DNA of 64,000 nucleotides from Psococerastis gibbosa (GCA_963971405.1 OZ020489.1:31336290-31400289), one strand, 5' to 3'. Numbered from the stretch's first letter, positions 33,060-44,287 are shown. The notes: generated by a model from the letters alone, not told the origin. Numbers and translations: made by a program.

Positions 33060-33182
33060 ATTATTCATTCATTCATTCAGAATATCCTGGTTGAAAAACC
33101 TGAGGCTGTAAACCACAGCCTTTACCTTTTCAGAGGCATTTAAAGAAGAAGAAGAAGAAGAAGAAGAAGAAGAAGAAGAAGC
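33060..33182 (+). repeat. LINE 3' scrap plus simple repeats (ATTC)n and (GAA)n
   Basis: ATTCATTCATTCATTC at 33063-33079 is followed by AGAATATCCTGGTTGAAAAA, which matches the SWLKN-coding word of the relic at about 11970. Then comes AGAGGCATTTAAA and a GAA repeat of about 12 units (33145-33180). It reads as a LINE tail scrap with a grown microsatellite. Confidence 0.6.
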
Positions 33183-33194
33183 TATCAACATCAA

Positions 33195-33640
33195 ACAAGA
33201 ATTTGTCCTCGTGAGACAAAAGGGCATTGCAATACTTTATTTCAGCATTCACACTCCTTTCTCTCAGTAAAAGCTTACAATTTGCTCCCTCTATCAGTTA
33301 AATCAGCATTAAACCTAACTATTTACAAAGATAAAATTAAAAAACAACTCAGCCAATACCCTGAAATATACAAAAACCGTCCTTTATTGTCCTAACAGCC
33401 ACCCAGAATGTCAGCATGTTTTTTATTGTATTGTATGTTTAGTTATCGCAACTAAAATTTAATAATTATTATTCACTTATCTTAGTTTTTTAGTTTTCAG
33501 TTTTAGCTATTAGCTATTATATTAAAAGGGGGCCCAGCACAGGCTCGTCCTAAAGGGTTCCCTCCTACTGCTATTACACTTATAAAATAATTGTGAATCT
33601 ATATTTTGAAGGAAATAAAAATTACTTTACTTTACTTTAA
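33195..33640 (+). pseudogene. Non-LTR retrotransposon 3' end, second type (CR1/Jockey-like tail)
   Basis: Frame 33267-33395 gives YNLLPLSVKSALNLTIYKDK then IKKQLSQY and a stop. This is the C-terminal signature seen in many CR1/Jockey/L2-type elements (WNSLPxxIRSxxSLxxFKxxLKxxL). About 240 bases of 3'UTR follow (GGGCCCAGCACAGGCTCGTC), ending in AATAAAAATTACTTTACTTT. Upstream sequence is frameshifted. Confidence 0.72.
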
Positions 33641-34702
33641 TACAGAGAGCCACAGCCTCGTATTCCACACTAGTGACCAAGTGAAAAAGATGTACGTGCA
33701 GAAATTAAATAGCTATAATAAATTTTGTCATAATGAGGGCGCTATTATAATATAGTCGCTAAAAGGTATAATTTAAACGAATCCTTCAGAAGCTCCGGAA
33801 CGCCTACTAATCCCCCGAAGCAAGGAATCATTTACGAAAACAAAAACAAACCTGACTAATAACGATAAGGGTCCAAAAGCTTAGGGCACTAAGCTTCTGC
33901 CTGTACCTAATTGCATTAGGTCGGAGGAAAATCAATGTTTGGTTGGCTTCAAATCCAAGGTAGGTATAGAAAAAGAGGCTGGTGTACGAACATCCTCCAG
34001 GCATGCGCAAGATGATGGTAGGAGCAAGGGTCTAGGAACTTGTTTCTCAGCTCTACTAATTTATATACTTAGCTTATGAGAAATGCATGTTTTTCGAGTA
34101 ATAATTAGTTTTTTTTACAGAAGTTACAGCGTGCTTTATCTAATTGGTGCAGGTGCGAGTATAGGATTTTCTACCGAAACCTGGCGATTTCTTGTTAGCC
34201 TACTTTATACCATGGACCCAGCCGGATCATTCATTATATTCTCAAGAAAATCCACATGAACTTCTGGACTATCTAACCTTCTAACATATCGTAACGAATG
34301 AAAATTCATCAATTATATACTATCAATTATATATACACATAGGGGGTGGCGAGCTGGGCCTGCGCCAACGGCGCAGCCCCAAGGGGTGCAAAAATGACCC
34401 CTGGAAACATTCCATTTTCCTATGGGTATGAAGCGCTCTCAGAAAAAAAAACTCTATAAGGAAGACTGGAAATAAGTTAATACGGAAAAGTAACTGAAAG
34501 GGCGCAAAACGTTTCTTGCGACAATCTTCGATAGAAGAGGCATTAAAAGAAGAAGACTATATTAATATATTGGAGGGCGCAAATTCTTCACCTTGCCACC
34601 TGCGCAAAAGTACTTCGGCCCGGCACTGTATACTGTAAAGGAATTCACAATGTTGAAGTTGTCGAGTTCTCCCTATAGATAAGTGTGTTAAGTTAGCCCT
34701 AT
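33641..34702. other. Spacer with possible TE termini
   Basis: GAAGAGGCATTAAAAGAAGA at about 34532 resembles the GAA-tailed LINE end at 33130. CCCGGCACTG at about 34619 resembles a hAT terminus. No complete element could be delimited. Confidence 0.4.
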
Positions 34703-34995
34703 AAATAAATATATATATTTCTGATAAATTGTAGAAGCAAGTAATCAATAAGTATTCGGCAAGAAAGTATAAAGTAAAATCGTCAAAATCAGTTAGTTCT
34801 ATCATTGTGCTAGTGCATCAGTGCCAGTGTAGAAAGCTATCTCCAAGAGATGGTCTCTAAGCAATTTAGGGAAATTAGTAGCATTTCTCGCCGCTCTCAG
34901 TTCAATCGGGAGTTTTCTAAGGTAGGCGAAACGTTTTAGTATAGAATCCAGTCACTCACACTTGGCTGTGCGTGGTGCGGGCCTTACAAGGTCCA
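34703..34995 (+). repeat. Repeat F, copy 2
   Basis: Diverged match to 28195-28500, keeping the ATG of the small frame (MVSKQFREISSISRRSQFNR) and its frame for about 27 codons, then a stop. It is cut off at the left end of the next element. Confidence 0.62.
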
Positions 34996-35396
34996 GGGGT
35001 TCCAACCCTACTATATAATATAGTATCCTACTATATTTCATGTCGAACTACAATATATAGTAGGCGAAACTACTATATTTTTGGGTCTTCGGCATTGAGC
35101 TTTTAAAAGCTGAGTTATTTATTAATTGAAATGTGGATGAAACATGCCAGGAGAGCTTCGAATTTTTCATAAAAAATATAAAGCAGCAAGCAGCAACAAA
35201 TATCATTCAAAAAATAAGATTAAAAAACAGTAGTAAGTAGATACAATAAGTAATTTAAGGATAAGTCAATTTAATAAAAAATATGTTAAATTATTTTACT
35301 ATATTTTTTTTAGACATTTTCCTGATCTACACTATATTTATATACATATTGGCTTAGAAAATACTATATTTCGTGGGAAAACAGTTGGCAACCCTA
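34996..35396. mobile_element. Putative MITE with AGGGTTGCCAAC-type ends
   Basis: Left CAGGGGTTCCAACCCTACTA and right CAGTTGGCAACCCTAATTAG are imperfect inverted repeats, with repeated CTACTATATTT words inside both ends. No duplication was resolved. Confidence 0.45.
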
Positions 35397-36894
35397 ATTA
35401 GCCCCCATGAAAACTGAAAACAAAGCAAACTAGCGTGTTAGCTAAACGCATTTCAGACTTGGTTAATGTAGTTTAAGTGGCGAATGGAATGTACTTATTT
35501 TTTGAAAAATTAATTATGTTCATGTATACAAACGGTCCGGTATTTTAATACGTTCTCTCATTTTCATCTACATCGGTGTTGTCTGCTGGAGATTTCCTGT
35601 TATCTTCACGTATAAGTAGGGTTTTAAAAAACCATTAGACCTTTAAATTTCACAGGGTGCCTGTTAAAATCCCCCGTGTCTGGTTAATATATTATATTAA
35701 AAATGACAGGGACAGCGCACAAACAACGCTACAATCGACTTAATCCATTATCGTCGTTCGGTTAATTTAGCCATGCTAGCTATAGCCAAGTTTCTCTGGC
35801 AAATAGTACAAAAAAAAAAATATAAATCGTGTGTGGGACACCCATATCTATGGCTCGAGAGAAACGCAGAAATACAAAAGGCGAAGAATGTTAGAAAAAC
35901 AATTCGAGAGACCGTTACGGACCTTCTTGAAGAATTCCTTCTCCATTCTCATGGTGAAACGATACAGGAGTATTTTTCATATTAAGCGTTTACTACTATC
36001 GATAAAAAAATTAAATTATTTTTAACATCAAATTTAAAGATAATAGACATTATAATTATGTCATGTTATATGCAGCTCATAAAACCGAAGTCATAAGAAT
36101 TATTTTATTGTCTTGACTACAGCTATAGGTACTGTACAATAGCAGGGAAAATGATATATTTCATATATTGTACCGTACCTTTATAATTTCTTAAGAGGAT
36201 GTGACACGTACTGTATATATTGGTCACCACTGGATTATTCGGTAGTTATTTTTATATAATTGACTACGTATAAGTTATAAAGGTTTCATGGAAGTTGCAT
36301 AGGACTACTTCATCCAAATATCTTAAAATATTAGTAATTTTTGGTATTGTAATAACTTAATGAACTCAAACGGAGGACTGAGATTTCACGCATTGTAAAC
36401 TTTATGGAAAAATGGCAGCACCAAAAGGAAAAATTACGTATGATAGGCTACTGTGTATGATAGTATGAAACATATTCAACTTACAAAGACCAAACCTTTA
36501 TAGTTTGCATATTAAATTTAAAAAAAAAACTCATGAACGTGATCCAGGGGTGACCAATATACGAATATACCCAATAACTGTAAAAGTAAACTATCATGAG
36601 ACAGCTAACCAATACCATCATGAATGCATGCATGAATACTTTGTCAAAAACCATCCCAAGCCCAAGCACGAAAAGCAAAAAATAATATTCATGGCAAATG
36701 GACACTCATAGCAATAAAATATTACCTTACTATATGAAGTTCTACAAGGAACTCAATACAAAGTGAATGGGTATTAGATAAGAGAAGCGAGCAGTGCCGC
36801 GGTTAAGTAAGGGGACCTAACATCGGACTCCATCTTGGAATGGGCCACTATCATTAGATTTAGTGTAATTTCGTTTCTCACGCGATCTAGAGGT
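35397..36894. other. No recognisable feature
   Basis: AT-rich spacer. CAGGGGTGACCAATATACG at about 36545 resembles the hAT-like terminus at 18342. Confidence 0.4.
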
Positions 36895-37197
36895 TTATCC
36901 AGCTCCGGAGTCGCAGACCAGTCGGCCATCTTGTAATTAAATGATTGTTATTGAGCCGGAACAACCCATTTGTTTGTCCACGTCTACCTACTAAGGGCTC
37001 CTTCATTCACGTAGTGGCGCAGGCCAACGAGACAAGCCAAATTGTAATCTATTCAGCTCCAGAGTCGAGAGATCAGTCGGCCATCTTGTAATTAAATGAT
37101 TGTTATTGAGCCGGAACAACCCATTTGTTTGTCCACGTCTACGTGCTAAGGGCTCCTTCAATCACGTAGTGGCGCAGGCCAACGAGACAAGCCAATT
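36895..37197. repeat. 155-bp tandem duplication (two units)
   Basis: CAGTCGGCCATCTTGTAATT, GAGCCGGAACAACCCATTTG, TTGTCCACGTCTAC and CACGTAGTGGCGCAGGCCAA recur with a 155-base offset (word GTCGGCC at 36921 and 37076). The units differ at only a few bases, so the duplication is recent. The GC content is higher than its flanks. Confidence 0.93.
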
Positions 37198-38670
37198 AGG
37201 CTCGCTTAAATAATGAATAAATAACGGAACGCCATTTAAAAGAATACAATATTCACTTATTGCAAATCTACTTTTTTCCATCTCCAGCCACTGCCCAATC
37301 CACAATCCACCTAAAAGCAGGCAACTTTAAATTTGAAATAAAATTGTTATACTTCTACAATAGGAATAGTAGTCAGTGGTATAGCAACCGGGTGGCCAGA
37401 GCAGTCCATGCCAGGGGCGCCGGAGCCAAAGGGCGCCAAAACCGCAAAAAATATTAAATTCAATTTCAACTATTTGAATTATTATACAATTTTTAAAAAT
37501 ATTGCTTTATTGCTACAAGCGATGAATAGGAACGAGAAATATTAGTGTGTGTGATAGGAACAGTTCTACAAGGTCTCCGGGTTTAAAAAATAAAAATAAA
37601 AAAATAGTAATGCGGATTATTCTCAATGGTGTACAGATGGTGTTCTGCGGCCAGGGCTAGTTCAGTTTTAATTGTTTTAAAATCACCCTGGTTTTTATTG
37701 TATAACAATTAACAATTGCCATTCTTTGACACGTTTTAAGTAAATAAATAAAATAAAATTCACAGATGATTAGTTAAGTTTCATTATTTCTAAGTCTAAA
37801 TTATAAAATCATGAATTAGAAAAGGACAATGAAATAAATTATTAAAATAAATTAAACAGATTTGCAATAAATTTAAATACGAACATTCTTGAAAGTAAAG
37901 AAGAAACTTATGGTATCATTTCTTTTAATTCTTGAACGCACAGCCTAGGAGCCCTCATAGAATATTCAAAGACCATTTAATTATGGTATATCTTTGGAAA
38001 TATCGTATCCCAGATACTGTAGTTTGCCAGAGGTCGTGGGTTCGATGTTGGGCTCAAGAAAAAAATTCGATCACATTTTATTTTATTTTTTGCCACCGAC
38101 CCACCGTATACTTTCAATTTTTTAATTTCAGTATTTGTGGTGAAAATATGAAGTTAACAGCGAAATGTAATCCATTTGGGAAGATTGACCAATGTTTTAT
38201 CGAAGCATTTGCCCAAGTCACATCATAATCCGTCAATATCGTAATGCACCTCTACATCAGACGGATTACGAGCCGCTGATACAATGCCATTTGTTATGGC
38301 AAAGCATATGAGCGTTGTCACATAAATATCATATGAGTCGATACCATCTAATGCCAGGTTCAATTCGTAGGTAAAAACAGCCATAACTACCATTATTTGC
38401 ATTCATATTTTATATCCCTTTTATTGCACATAATGGATAATATTGCATGTGACAGAACATAGAACATAAATTTGACATCGTCCGCGATATATAAAGAGCG
38501 CATGAATGGGCATCGAGATGTAGTTATGTGGAGAACGTATTATAGACCTTACAGGCATAAGCCACTATTTGAGAAAAATATTATGCATGCCAAAAAATTA
38601 TCTATTTTTGTCAATTGTTAAGCAGGCAATTCCAATACCTAAGATGAGTGGGGTGGCCTTAAATATAAGC
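37198..38670. other. Spacer, no delimited feature
   Basis: AT-rich; a hAT-like CAGTGGTATAGCAACC occurs at about 37374 without a resolved partner end. A 98-codon frame at 37932-38228 has no domain. Confidence 0.4.
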
Positions 38671-38850
38671 GACTTCGGTGGCAAGGTGTAGCGTGCTTGC
38701 ATACTTGTGCGAGTCTCTACGCACCTTGCGGTCGGAGACGTGTTGTAACTCGACACAACTACCTATTGGGTAACTTAGGGAGGCGATTGAAGAGGTTAAT
38801 CGGATACATTCATTAAATTGTTTGTACGCGATTTAGCCTTTAAAAGAAAA
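38671..38850 (+). mobile_element. SINE-2 copy e (full length)
   Basis: GACTTCGGTGGCAAGGTGTA, TGTGCGAGTCTCTACGCACC, GGTCGGAGACGTGTTGTAAC, TAACTTAGGGAGGCGATTGA, CATTCATTAAATTGTTTGTA, TTTAAAAGAAAA tail. Confidence 0.82.
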
Positions 38851-39084
38851 TCAGTAAAATTTTTATTTGTAGGGTTTATATCAACATTTCTTCTTCAGTC
38901 GATACAATACAACCAATTTCATAACAGAAGCCCAGAAAAAAAATTTCCATTATGCTGAATAATTATTGATGATATTATTGAAAAGAAAAACCAGATCTGA
39001 GAGAGAATTGGGCAGTCCGGAGTAGTCCAGTGACCACTTGATAAAGACCTAGACTATGAAACGAAGGAAAAATCCACCCAACCC

Positions 39085-39313
39085 TAATAAATAAATAAAT
39101 AATAAATAATTCTTGACTTTTTGTTGTTCTATTACTAAGCCAACCTAGCGGAGTTAGGGCTAAAAAGCCCTCTCTTACACTCAACTAAGATGACCCGGGA
39201 CCGCCTGCTTTACATGCCCTCCGAAGCATAACCAGAAAAAGTAGCCAGTGTGGAACACGAGCCAACGACCTTTTGGGTGAAAGTCAGAGTCTGTACCACT
39301 ACTCCACTGGTCC
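39085..39313 (-). mobile_element. SINE-1, full-length copy
   Basis: From the low end: inverse TTTATT-type tail (AATAAATAAATAAATAATAA), GCCAACCTAGCGGAGTTAGG, CCTCTCTTACACTCAACTAA, CTTTACATGCCCTCCGAAGC, a mutated B box (CACGAGCCAACGACC), GTGAAAGTCAGAGTCTGTAC and CACTACTCCACTGGTCC. Confidence 0.88.
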
Positions 39314-39329
39314 AGGTCTCTTTATCTTC

Positions 39330-39640
39330 ATTGGTACGGAAAAACCGGCGTCGACCATGTTGCTGACCACAAAATCCCAAAAGAACGGATCCTCTACTCA
39401 TCCCCAACGAGTTGTCATGCCACGGCATTTATTTTATTTTCTTCACTTTACATCCTTTCCGCGCTGCGTCAGCGATCATGGCAGCAGATTTTCAGCAAGT
39501 TTAGTCAGCATCGGGGGCGCCGACCAGACGACAGGCAGTGCGACGCCACACAGGATTATCAACCCTCCCCTCTCTGGCCGGCGCCCCTCCACCCCTCCCC
39601 AAATCCAATTTCGTTTTTTATTATCCTTGCCATGCACTAA
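39330..39640. promoter_or_regulatory. GC-rich non-repetitive patch (speculative regulatory)
   Basis: GCGCTGCGTCAGCGATCATG, CGGGGGCGCCGACCAGACGA and GGCCGGCGCCCCTCCACCC are unusually GC/CpG-rich for this window and match no repeat here. A 128-codon frame (39273-39659) spans it and the SINE head next door, so it is unlikely to be coding. Confidence 0.22.
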
Positions 39641-39961
39641 TGAAATTTCTCTCCCATAATTCCAAACTAACTGTTTTCATTTAACGAATATATCTGGCCC
39701 CGCGTTTGGTCAAAGACTTATGCTTGTGTATGCGGGGAGACCGGAATTATTTAGTTAAAAAGTTTTGATTTCAGACCATTGTGTTGGCAAAGAGAAGGGT
39801 GGCTTTTTATTGACAATAATGACCCTATTTGAAATTTAAGACCGGATGATGAACAATTGCACTGGAAATAATACTATGTGAGTCTGGCAAATCAGTTAAC
39901 CGTATACGATTCGGTAGTAGTGTCGAACAGCATACAGTTACTTAAGTATTGTATGTACTAA

Positions 39962-40140
39962 GGATGACCTAAGTCATGACCCCCCCCCCCTAAATGAGTA
40001 AATTCATATTATAAAAAAATGAGAGAAAAAATGAATAAAACTTATATAAAATAAAAATTGTCAACAAAAAAATTACTTTTTAAAATTACATACAACTTGT
40101 GACCCCCCCTCCCCCTAAATTTTCTGCTGGATCCACCCTT
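39962..40140 (-). mobile_element. Family E2 MITE fragment
   Basis: Inverse reading gives GGGTGGATCCAGCAGAAAAT then TTAGGGGGAGGGGGGGTCAC, which matches the start of 48187-48345 (GCGGATCCAGCGAAAAATTT AGGGG in two parts). The other end at about 39979 is marked by a 10-base C run. Confidence 0.5.
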
Positions 40141-40429
40141 GAGTAACATCAAACTATAGCCAACATGATAATATAATACAATAAATATTAGCTGGCCCGT
40201 TGACTTTGGCCACCCCTGTATTACCCCAAAATAGGTTGATATATATATTTTATTTTATTAATATTTAATACTTAAGTTGGAAGTGTTGGAACTACTAGTA
40301 TTTGCACTATTCCAGTGGTTCCCAAACTGTGGGCCACAGCAACTCGTCAGGGAGGCCATAGGACTTCGGGAGGAAACATTTATGAATTTCGGGAAAAGTA
40401 TGGCATTCATGCCCAACATTGGGAGCTAA

Positions 40430-40545
40430 GGCGTGTATTCCACTGGCCAATCAATATTCCGCCATTTGTGATTAAAAAAAAGTTGAGATTTTTTTTAATC
40501 ACAAATGACGGAATATTGACCAGTGGAAATACTGGTATACACGCC
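40430..40545. mobile_element. 116-bp palindromic MITE nested in the hAT relic
   Basis: GGCGTGTATTCCACTGG to TATACACGCC, with arms covering nearly the whole length (CAATATTCCGCCATTTGTGA against its complement) and a few-base loop. Flanked by TAA on both sides (40427-40429, 40546-40548). The right arm has a 9-base extra segment. Confidence 0.9.
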
Positions 40546-40549
40546 TAAG

Positions 40550-40755
40550 GCTCGGAAAATATTGATTCCATTTCCGACATCCTACCTGTGTGAACGGTCC
40601 TTCTCGATCTCCCTTAGATTGAAATCGAAGGGCCGCAACAAACAACAAGACCTCGACGAGGAGTGAGAGTAGTTATTTCGCAAAATATTCGTTCCAACAT
40701 CAAAAAAATTGTCAGTGAAATGCAGCCACATTTATTTATCCCATTAAAAAACAGC
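40550..40755 (+). pseudogene. hAT transposase C-terminal remnant (frameshifted)
   Basis: First frame: LIPFPTSYLCERSFSI then LKSKGRNKQQDLDEE and a stop at 40664. After a frame change at about 40660: GVRVVISQNIRSNIKKIVSE then MQPH. This is the hAT dimerisation-region signature (xPxxTxxCERxFSxLxxIKxxxRNxL..LRxALxxIxPxIxKLxxxxQ). hAT transposases normally exceed 500 residues; only about 70 codons survive. Confidence 0.82.
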
Positions 40756-40872
40756 ATTGTATTCTGTTTTTTTCTTGCAAACTGGTTGGGGGGGGGGGGG
40801 CACGAACAATGACAATGGAATTCTTTAAAAGTAAGCCACGGCCCTAAAAGTTTGGGAACCACAACTCTATTC

Positions 40873-41739
40873 AATTAGCAGAGGACCATGCCATACATAC
40901 TACTTTTTGCATATTAAGAAAACTGGAAACAGGGGGACCGGGGTCTCCCCGGGGGAATTTTTTTAAAATAAATATCGGAAAAATCTGCTGTTTTGCCAAA
41001 ATAGGTCTGTACACCCCTCCCCATTTTTGCTACGCCACTGGCAAGGGTTAACGGGCAAAAAGTCAATCGTACCTTAAATGTGTCTGAAAAATTGGTGGAA
41101 CAAGCAGTATATTGAGTTTTAGATGCAAAAATTAAATCGACGATCGATCAGAACATTAATAATTTTATCCCCAATCAAAAATCTAATTGTTAACAATTTA
41201 TCGTCAAAACTGTAGGCCAGGGAAGACACCCCTGCCAGTCCCGAGCTGTAATTAATGATCACAACTAAAAAATATTTTTTATAGCATGTTATTTCGTTGT
41301 CAAATTTAAGGTACGTGTCGCACAATAGGTGCCTGCTCAACAATTTCAACCCCGTGAGAACAGAATTTTCATCAACAACGCCTTATCTTACCTATTGTTT
41401 CCCCGTGGAAGGCCAAAGCAAACAAAAACGGCAAAAACGACCTTTTTGAGATTTCTTATTCCGTTAGTTTGACCATGACTATCTAGAGAAAACGAAAAAC
41501 AACCTTTTAATTTTACACTTATTTTAACGAACAATGGACTGTCGTCTAACACACCCTGGACAACATAGTACGCCATTTGTTATTCAACCAGGGCCATAGC
41601 TAAAGTAATTTATGATTAATGGCTTTAGAATTGAAGTTTCTCTGGCTTAAATACCCAAAATGCACACAATACAAAGGGATTTCTTGCAGGCTCAATGATC
41701 AGTCCCCAGTTTAAGGCAGAAATTTCAAAATATTTTGTA
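40873..41739. other. No recognisable feature
   Basis: AT-rich spacer; nothing delimited. Confidence 0.4.
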
Positions 41740-41960
41740 AACAACTTGAGACTAGCTTATTATAACGAAATTAACTGATTCATCGCTCGACAATAGATGA
41801 AAATAAAGATGAAACTGCAAAGGTTTACACGGCCGGAGTCGAACACTCGCTACGGAGTCAACGAGATACAACTTTCGCAGCCTACGCAGCGCCACTGAAG
41901 ATGCCGAACGCAGATGTTGACGAAACGTTTGGAAGTTCACTTTCACGTTCACGACCCGGA
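41740..41960 (-). mobile_element. Possible tRNA-like SINE (single copy in window)
   Basis: Minus strand holds TGGCGCTGCGTAGG (A-box-like) and, about 40 bases on, TGTTCGACTCC (10 of 11 B-box positions), with CTCGTTGACTCCGTAGCGAG between. The 5' side contains TTTCGTCAACATCTGCG, a word typical of some repetitive elements. It does not fold as a complete tRNA, and with no second copy here the call is tentative. Confidence 0.35.
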
Positions 41961-42007
41961 TTCTACTGGTTCTTCATGAAAATAAAGCTATCAGACAGGA
42001 ATATATA

Positions 42008-42372
42008 TAGGGTTACCAGATTTCAGAAAGCTCAATTCCTGACACCTGAACCAAAGTGTCATTCTAGTATATAGTGTCAATTTCCTTCTGAAGTGTCACA
42101 TTATATCTATTATAAATGTACTTGTATATTTCACTGCTAAAAACTGCTAAGCGGGAATAAAAATAAATAAAATTGCAATATTATATTATAATATAAGTTC
42201 CGGCCAAATTTTGAAATAAAATTAAAGCGCGAAAAAGTTTTTCATTTTAGTAAAAAACTTTATTTTACATTTTTAACCTTACGAAATCCATTTCTTTTTC
42301 ATTTCCATATTTCTCGTTAAATTTCTGGCATTCTTGACTGTCAGGGCGAATCCCTGACGTCTGGTAACCCTA
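42008..42372. mobile_element. 365-bp MITE with TAGGGTTACCAGA ends
   Basis: TAGGGTTACCAGA at 42008 is inverted exactly at 42360-42372 (TCTGGTAACCCTA), and CTGACACCTGA inside the left end partly mirrors TCCCTGACG at the right. Next to a (TA)n run at 42374-42391. Confidence 0.78.
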
Positions 42373-42655
42373 AATATATATATATATATATAGTATCCTG
42401 TACTTGAAATACAGTAGGAATATAGTAATGAGAATCTAAGGCGTCGGACCCTTCACACTGTAACACATCTCCATTTAGTACAAAACCTAATTTCACAGGA
42501 AATATTTGGGGAAGAAATGCTCCTCTACATTTTAACATGTTGCTGTCACGACAATGATTGGCCACGCAGTGCTGGAGGGAAATTTGATTTAATAAAAAAA
42601 TGGTTGTGGTGGCTGGGTAAATCTGTCCATAATTCAATATTCTAATAAAAAAATA
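42373..42655. other. Spacer with (TA)n microsatellite
   Basis: Alternating TA at 42374-42391, then unassigned sequence. Confidence 0.5.
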
Positions 42656-43254
42656 TACCGTAAAACCGCCTAAATTGGGTCAATTTTCAGTGCATTTTTC
42701 AACTCTTGAAATTGTTTGTTGTAATATTTCACAGTTATTGACGTTAATACATAGCAGCACGCACACGAGATTTAGCAGGAGTCTAGTTTTTCGAATAGAA
42801 TGGTCCCACTAAGAATAAAAAATTAAAAAGACTGACCCAATTTGGACTATAAGGGTAGGTAATTTGGGTCACTGAACTTAACTAGTGCCCTCCCTCTTGT
42901 ACCACAGTTAAGCGCTATACGCGTCTTATTTAGGTTACTCTTAAAACTATTGAGAATATCCAAATAAACATTATTCAATAATATTAGCGGCAAAACTGGA
43001 TAGCTTTTCTCAGTAATTGCCTACAACTGAAGTTTTTTCAGGGTTTTTGGAATTCAAATATTTCAAATTTAACTAGGAATTAAAATAAACTAACTCACCA
43101 TTATAGGAGTGCCTCACTTTTGCCTAAATTATTTACTTTAGTTATTGTACTGTGTTTACAGACATCAACATCGCCATGATGCTTGTCGGTGGTTCTAGAA
43201 TAATTTTTTTTAAACATTTTAACTCTCTGACCCAATATAGGCGGTTTGACGGTA
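42656..43254. mobile_element. 599-bp TA-flanked inverted-repeat element
   Basis: Left TACCGTAAAACCGCCTAAAT then TGGGTCA; right TGACCCAATATAGGCGGTTT then GACGGTA. The ends mirror over about 26 bases with a few mismatches, and TA sits at both edges (Tc1/mariner-type). GACTGACCCAATTTGG and TAATTTGGGTCACTGAAC near 42830-42880 repeat the terminal word internally. Confidence 0.8.
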
Positions 43255-44287
43255 ATAAAAAAAAACATTTAGAACCGATATCAGATTTATATGCAGCCTT
43301 ATTAATTAAAGTAGCATTTTATATCTAAGCGCCAAAATGGTACATGTGTTTTAATAGGATTCTAGTACTTTTCATTTCATTAAAAAGCCTCGGTGGCACA
43401 AAAAAAAAGCAGATGCGGCCTCAGTATCCCACCCTGATGAAAAGGTGCAAGTAGTTCATCGCTCGGCGATTGGATACAACTCTCCCTGTAGCAACCATTT
43501 TCTAATATTATCTCAATCCGCACCCCATCCTTACATGAGCCCTTCATTGCTTACATTAATCGGATATTCAACAGTACCAGCTGGTCCGAAAACTGTGCCA
43601 CTCTCTGTTCAAAGAGCTGCAGGCTTTTGTGCATTCTAGTCCGGTTTCTAAGCTGTTTATCGATTAGCATTGCACAGGGTTTAATCTGTCTTGCTTATTG
43701 TATACCTATCCACTACTACTTACAGTAGCGTAGCTAAGTTTATTTCCGGGAAAGCGAAAAGGCTTTGGAAACAGAAATTAGGCTACTTTAGTTTACTCCT
43801 ACAAATTTTCATTATTTCAAACATCTCCAAAATCGGAAATACTTAGGTTAATTTTTTAAATTTATTTGAATTAGACTGTTCATAGGAAAATTAATTACTT
43901 GTGACTTCTTGGTATTTCATTTTAATAAACAAACAAAAACTTTTTTATCAAAACTTGTTATAATAATAGTTAGAATTATTAAAACCCAAATAATCGTTAA
44001 AAAATTAACTTTGTCTACGTTGGGAACTCTTTTTTTGTAATACTTCCTATTTAAAAATGAGCTATTACATAAGGTATGACAGATCGGGTGACTTTACATT
44101 TGACTTTGTATTTTTAGTGACCTTGTATTTTTGTAAATGTGATCGTTTTGGTTTGTCTTGACAACTGTGATTCACATTATATATATTTATTTATTATTTA
44201 TTTAATACTGTACTCTTTTTCTACCTTCCCAAAATGCAGATGTACTTTATTTCCAAGAAAAGAAGTTGGCAACCCTACAACCCAATC
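43255..44287. other. No recognisable feature
   Basis: AT-rich spacer without supported frames. Confidence 0.4.

Larger units (their letters stand above)
40313..40864 (+). mobile_element. Degenerate hAT element with 8-bp duplication
   Basis: Left end CAGTGGTTCCCAAACTGTGG, right end AAAGTTTGGGAACCACAA. Flanks CACTATTC (40305-40312) and CTCTATTC (40865-40872) agree at 7 of 8 bases, the hAT duplication length. It contains a transposase remnant (40550-40755) and a younger 116-bp MITE (40430-40545). Most of the transposase has been deleted. Confidence 0.9.

Noticed and set aside
33145-33181. Coding acidic/basic repeat from GAA units
   Set aside because: Simple GAA microsatellite following a LINE scrap; no open frame continues on either side.
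39273-39659. 128-codon plus-strand frame
   Set aside because: Starts inside the inverse SINE-1 head and crosses a GC-rich patch. No domain or splice context; open because of composition.
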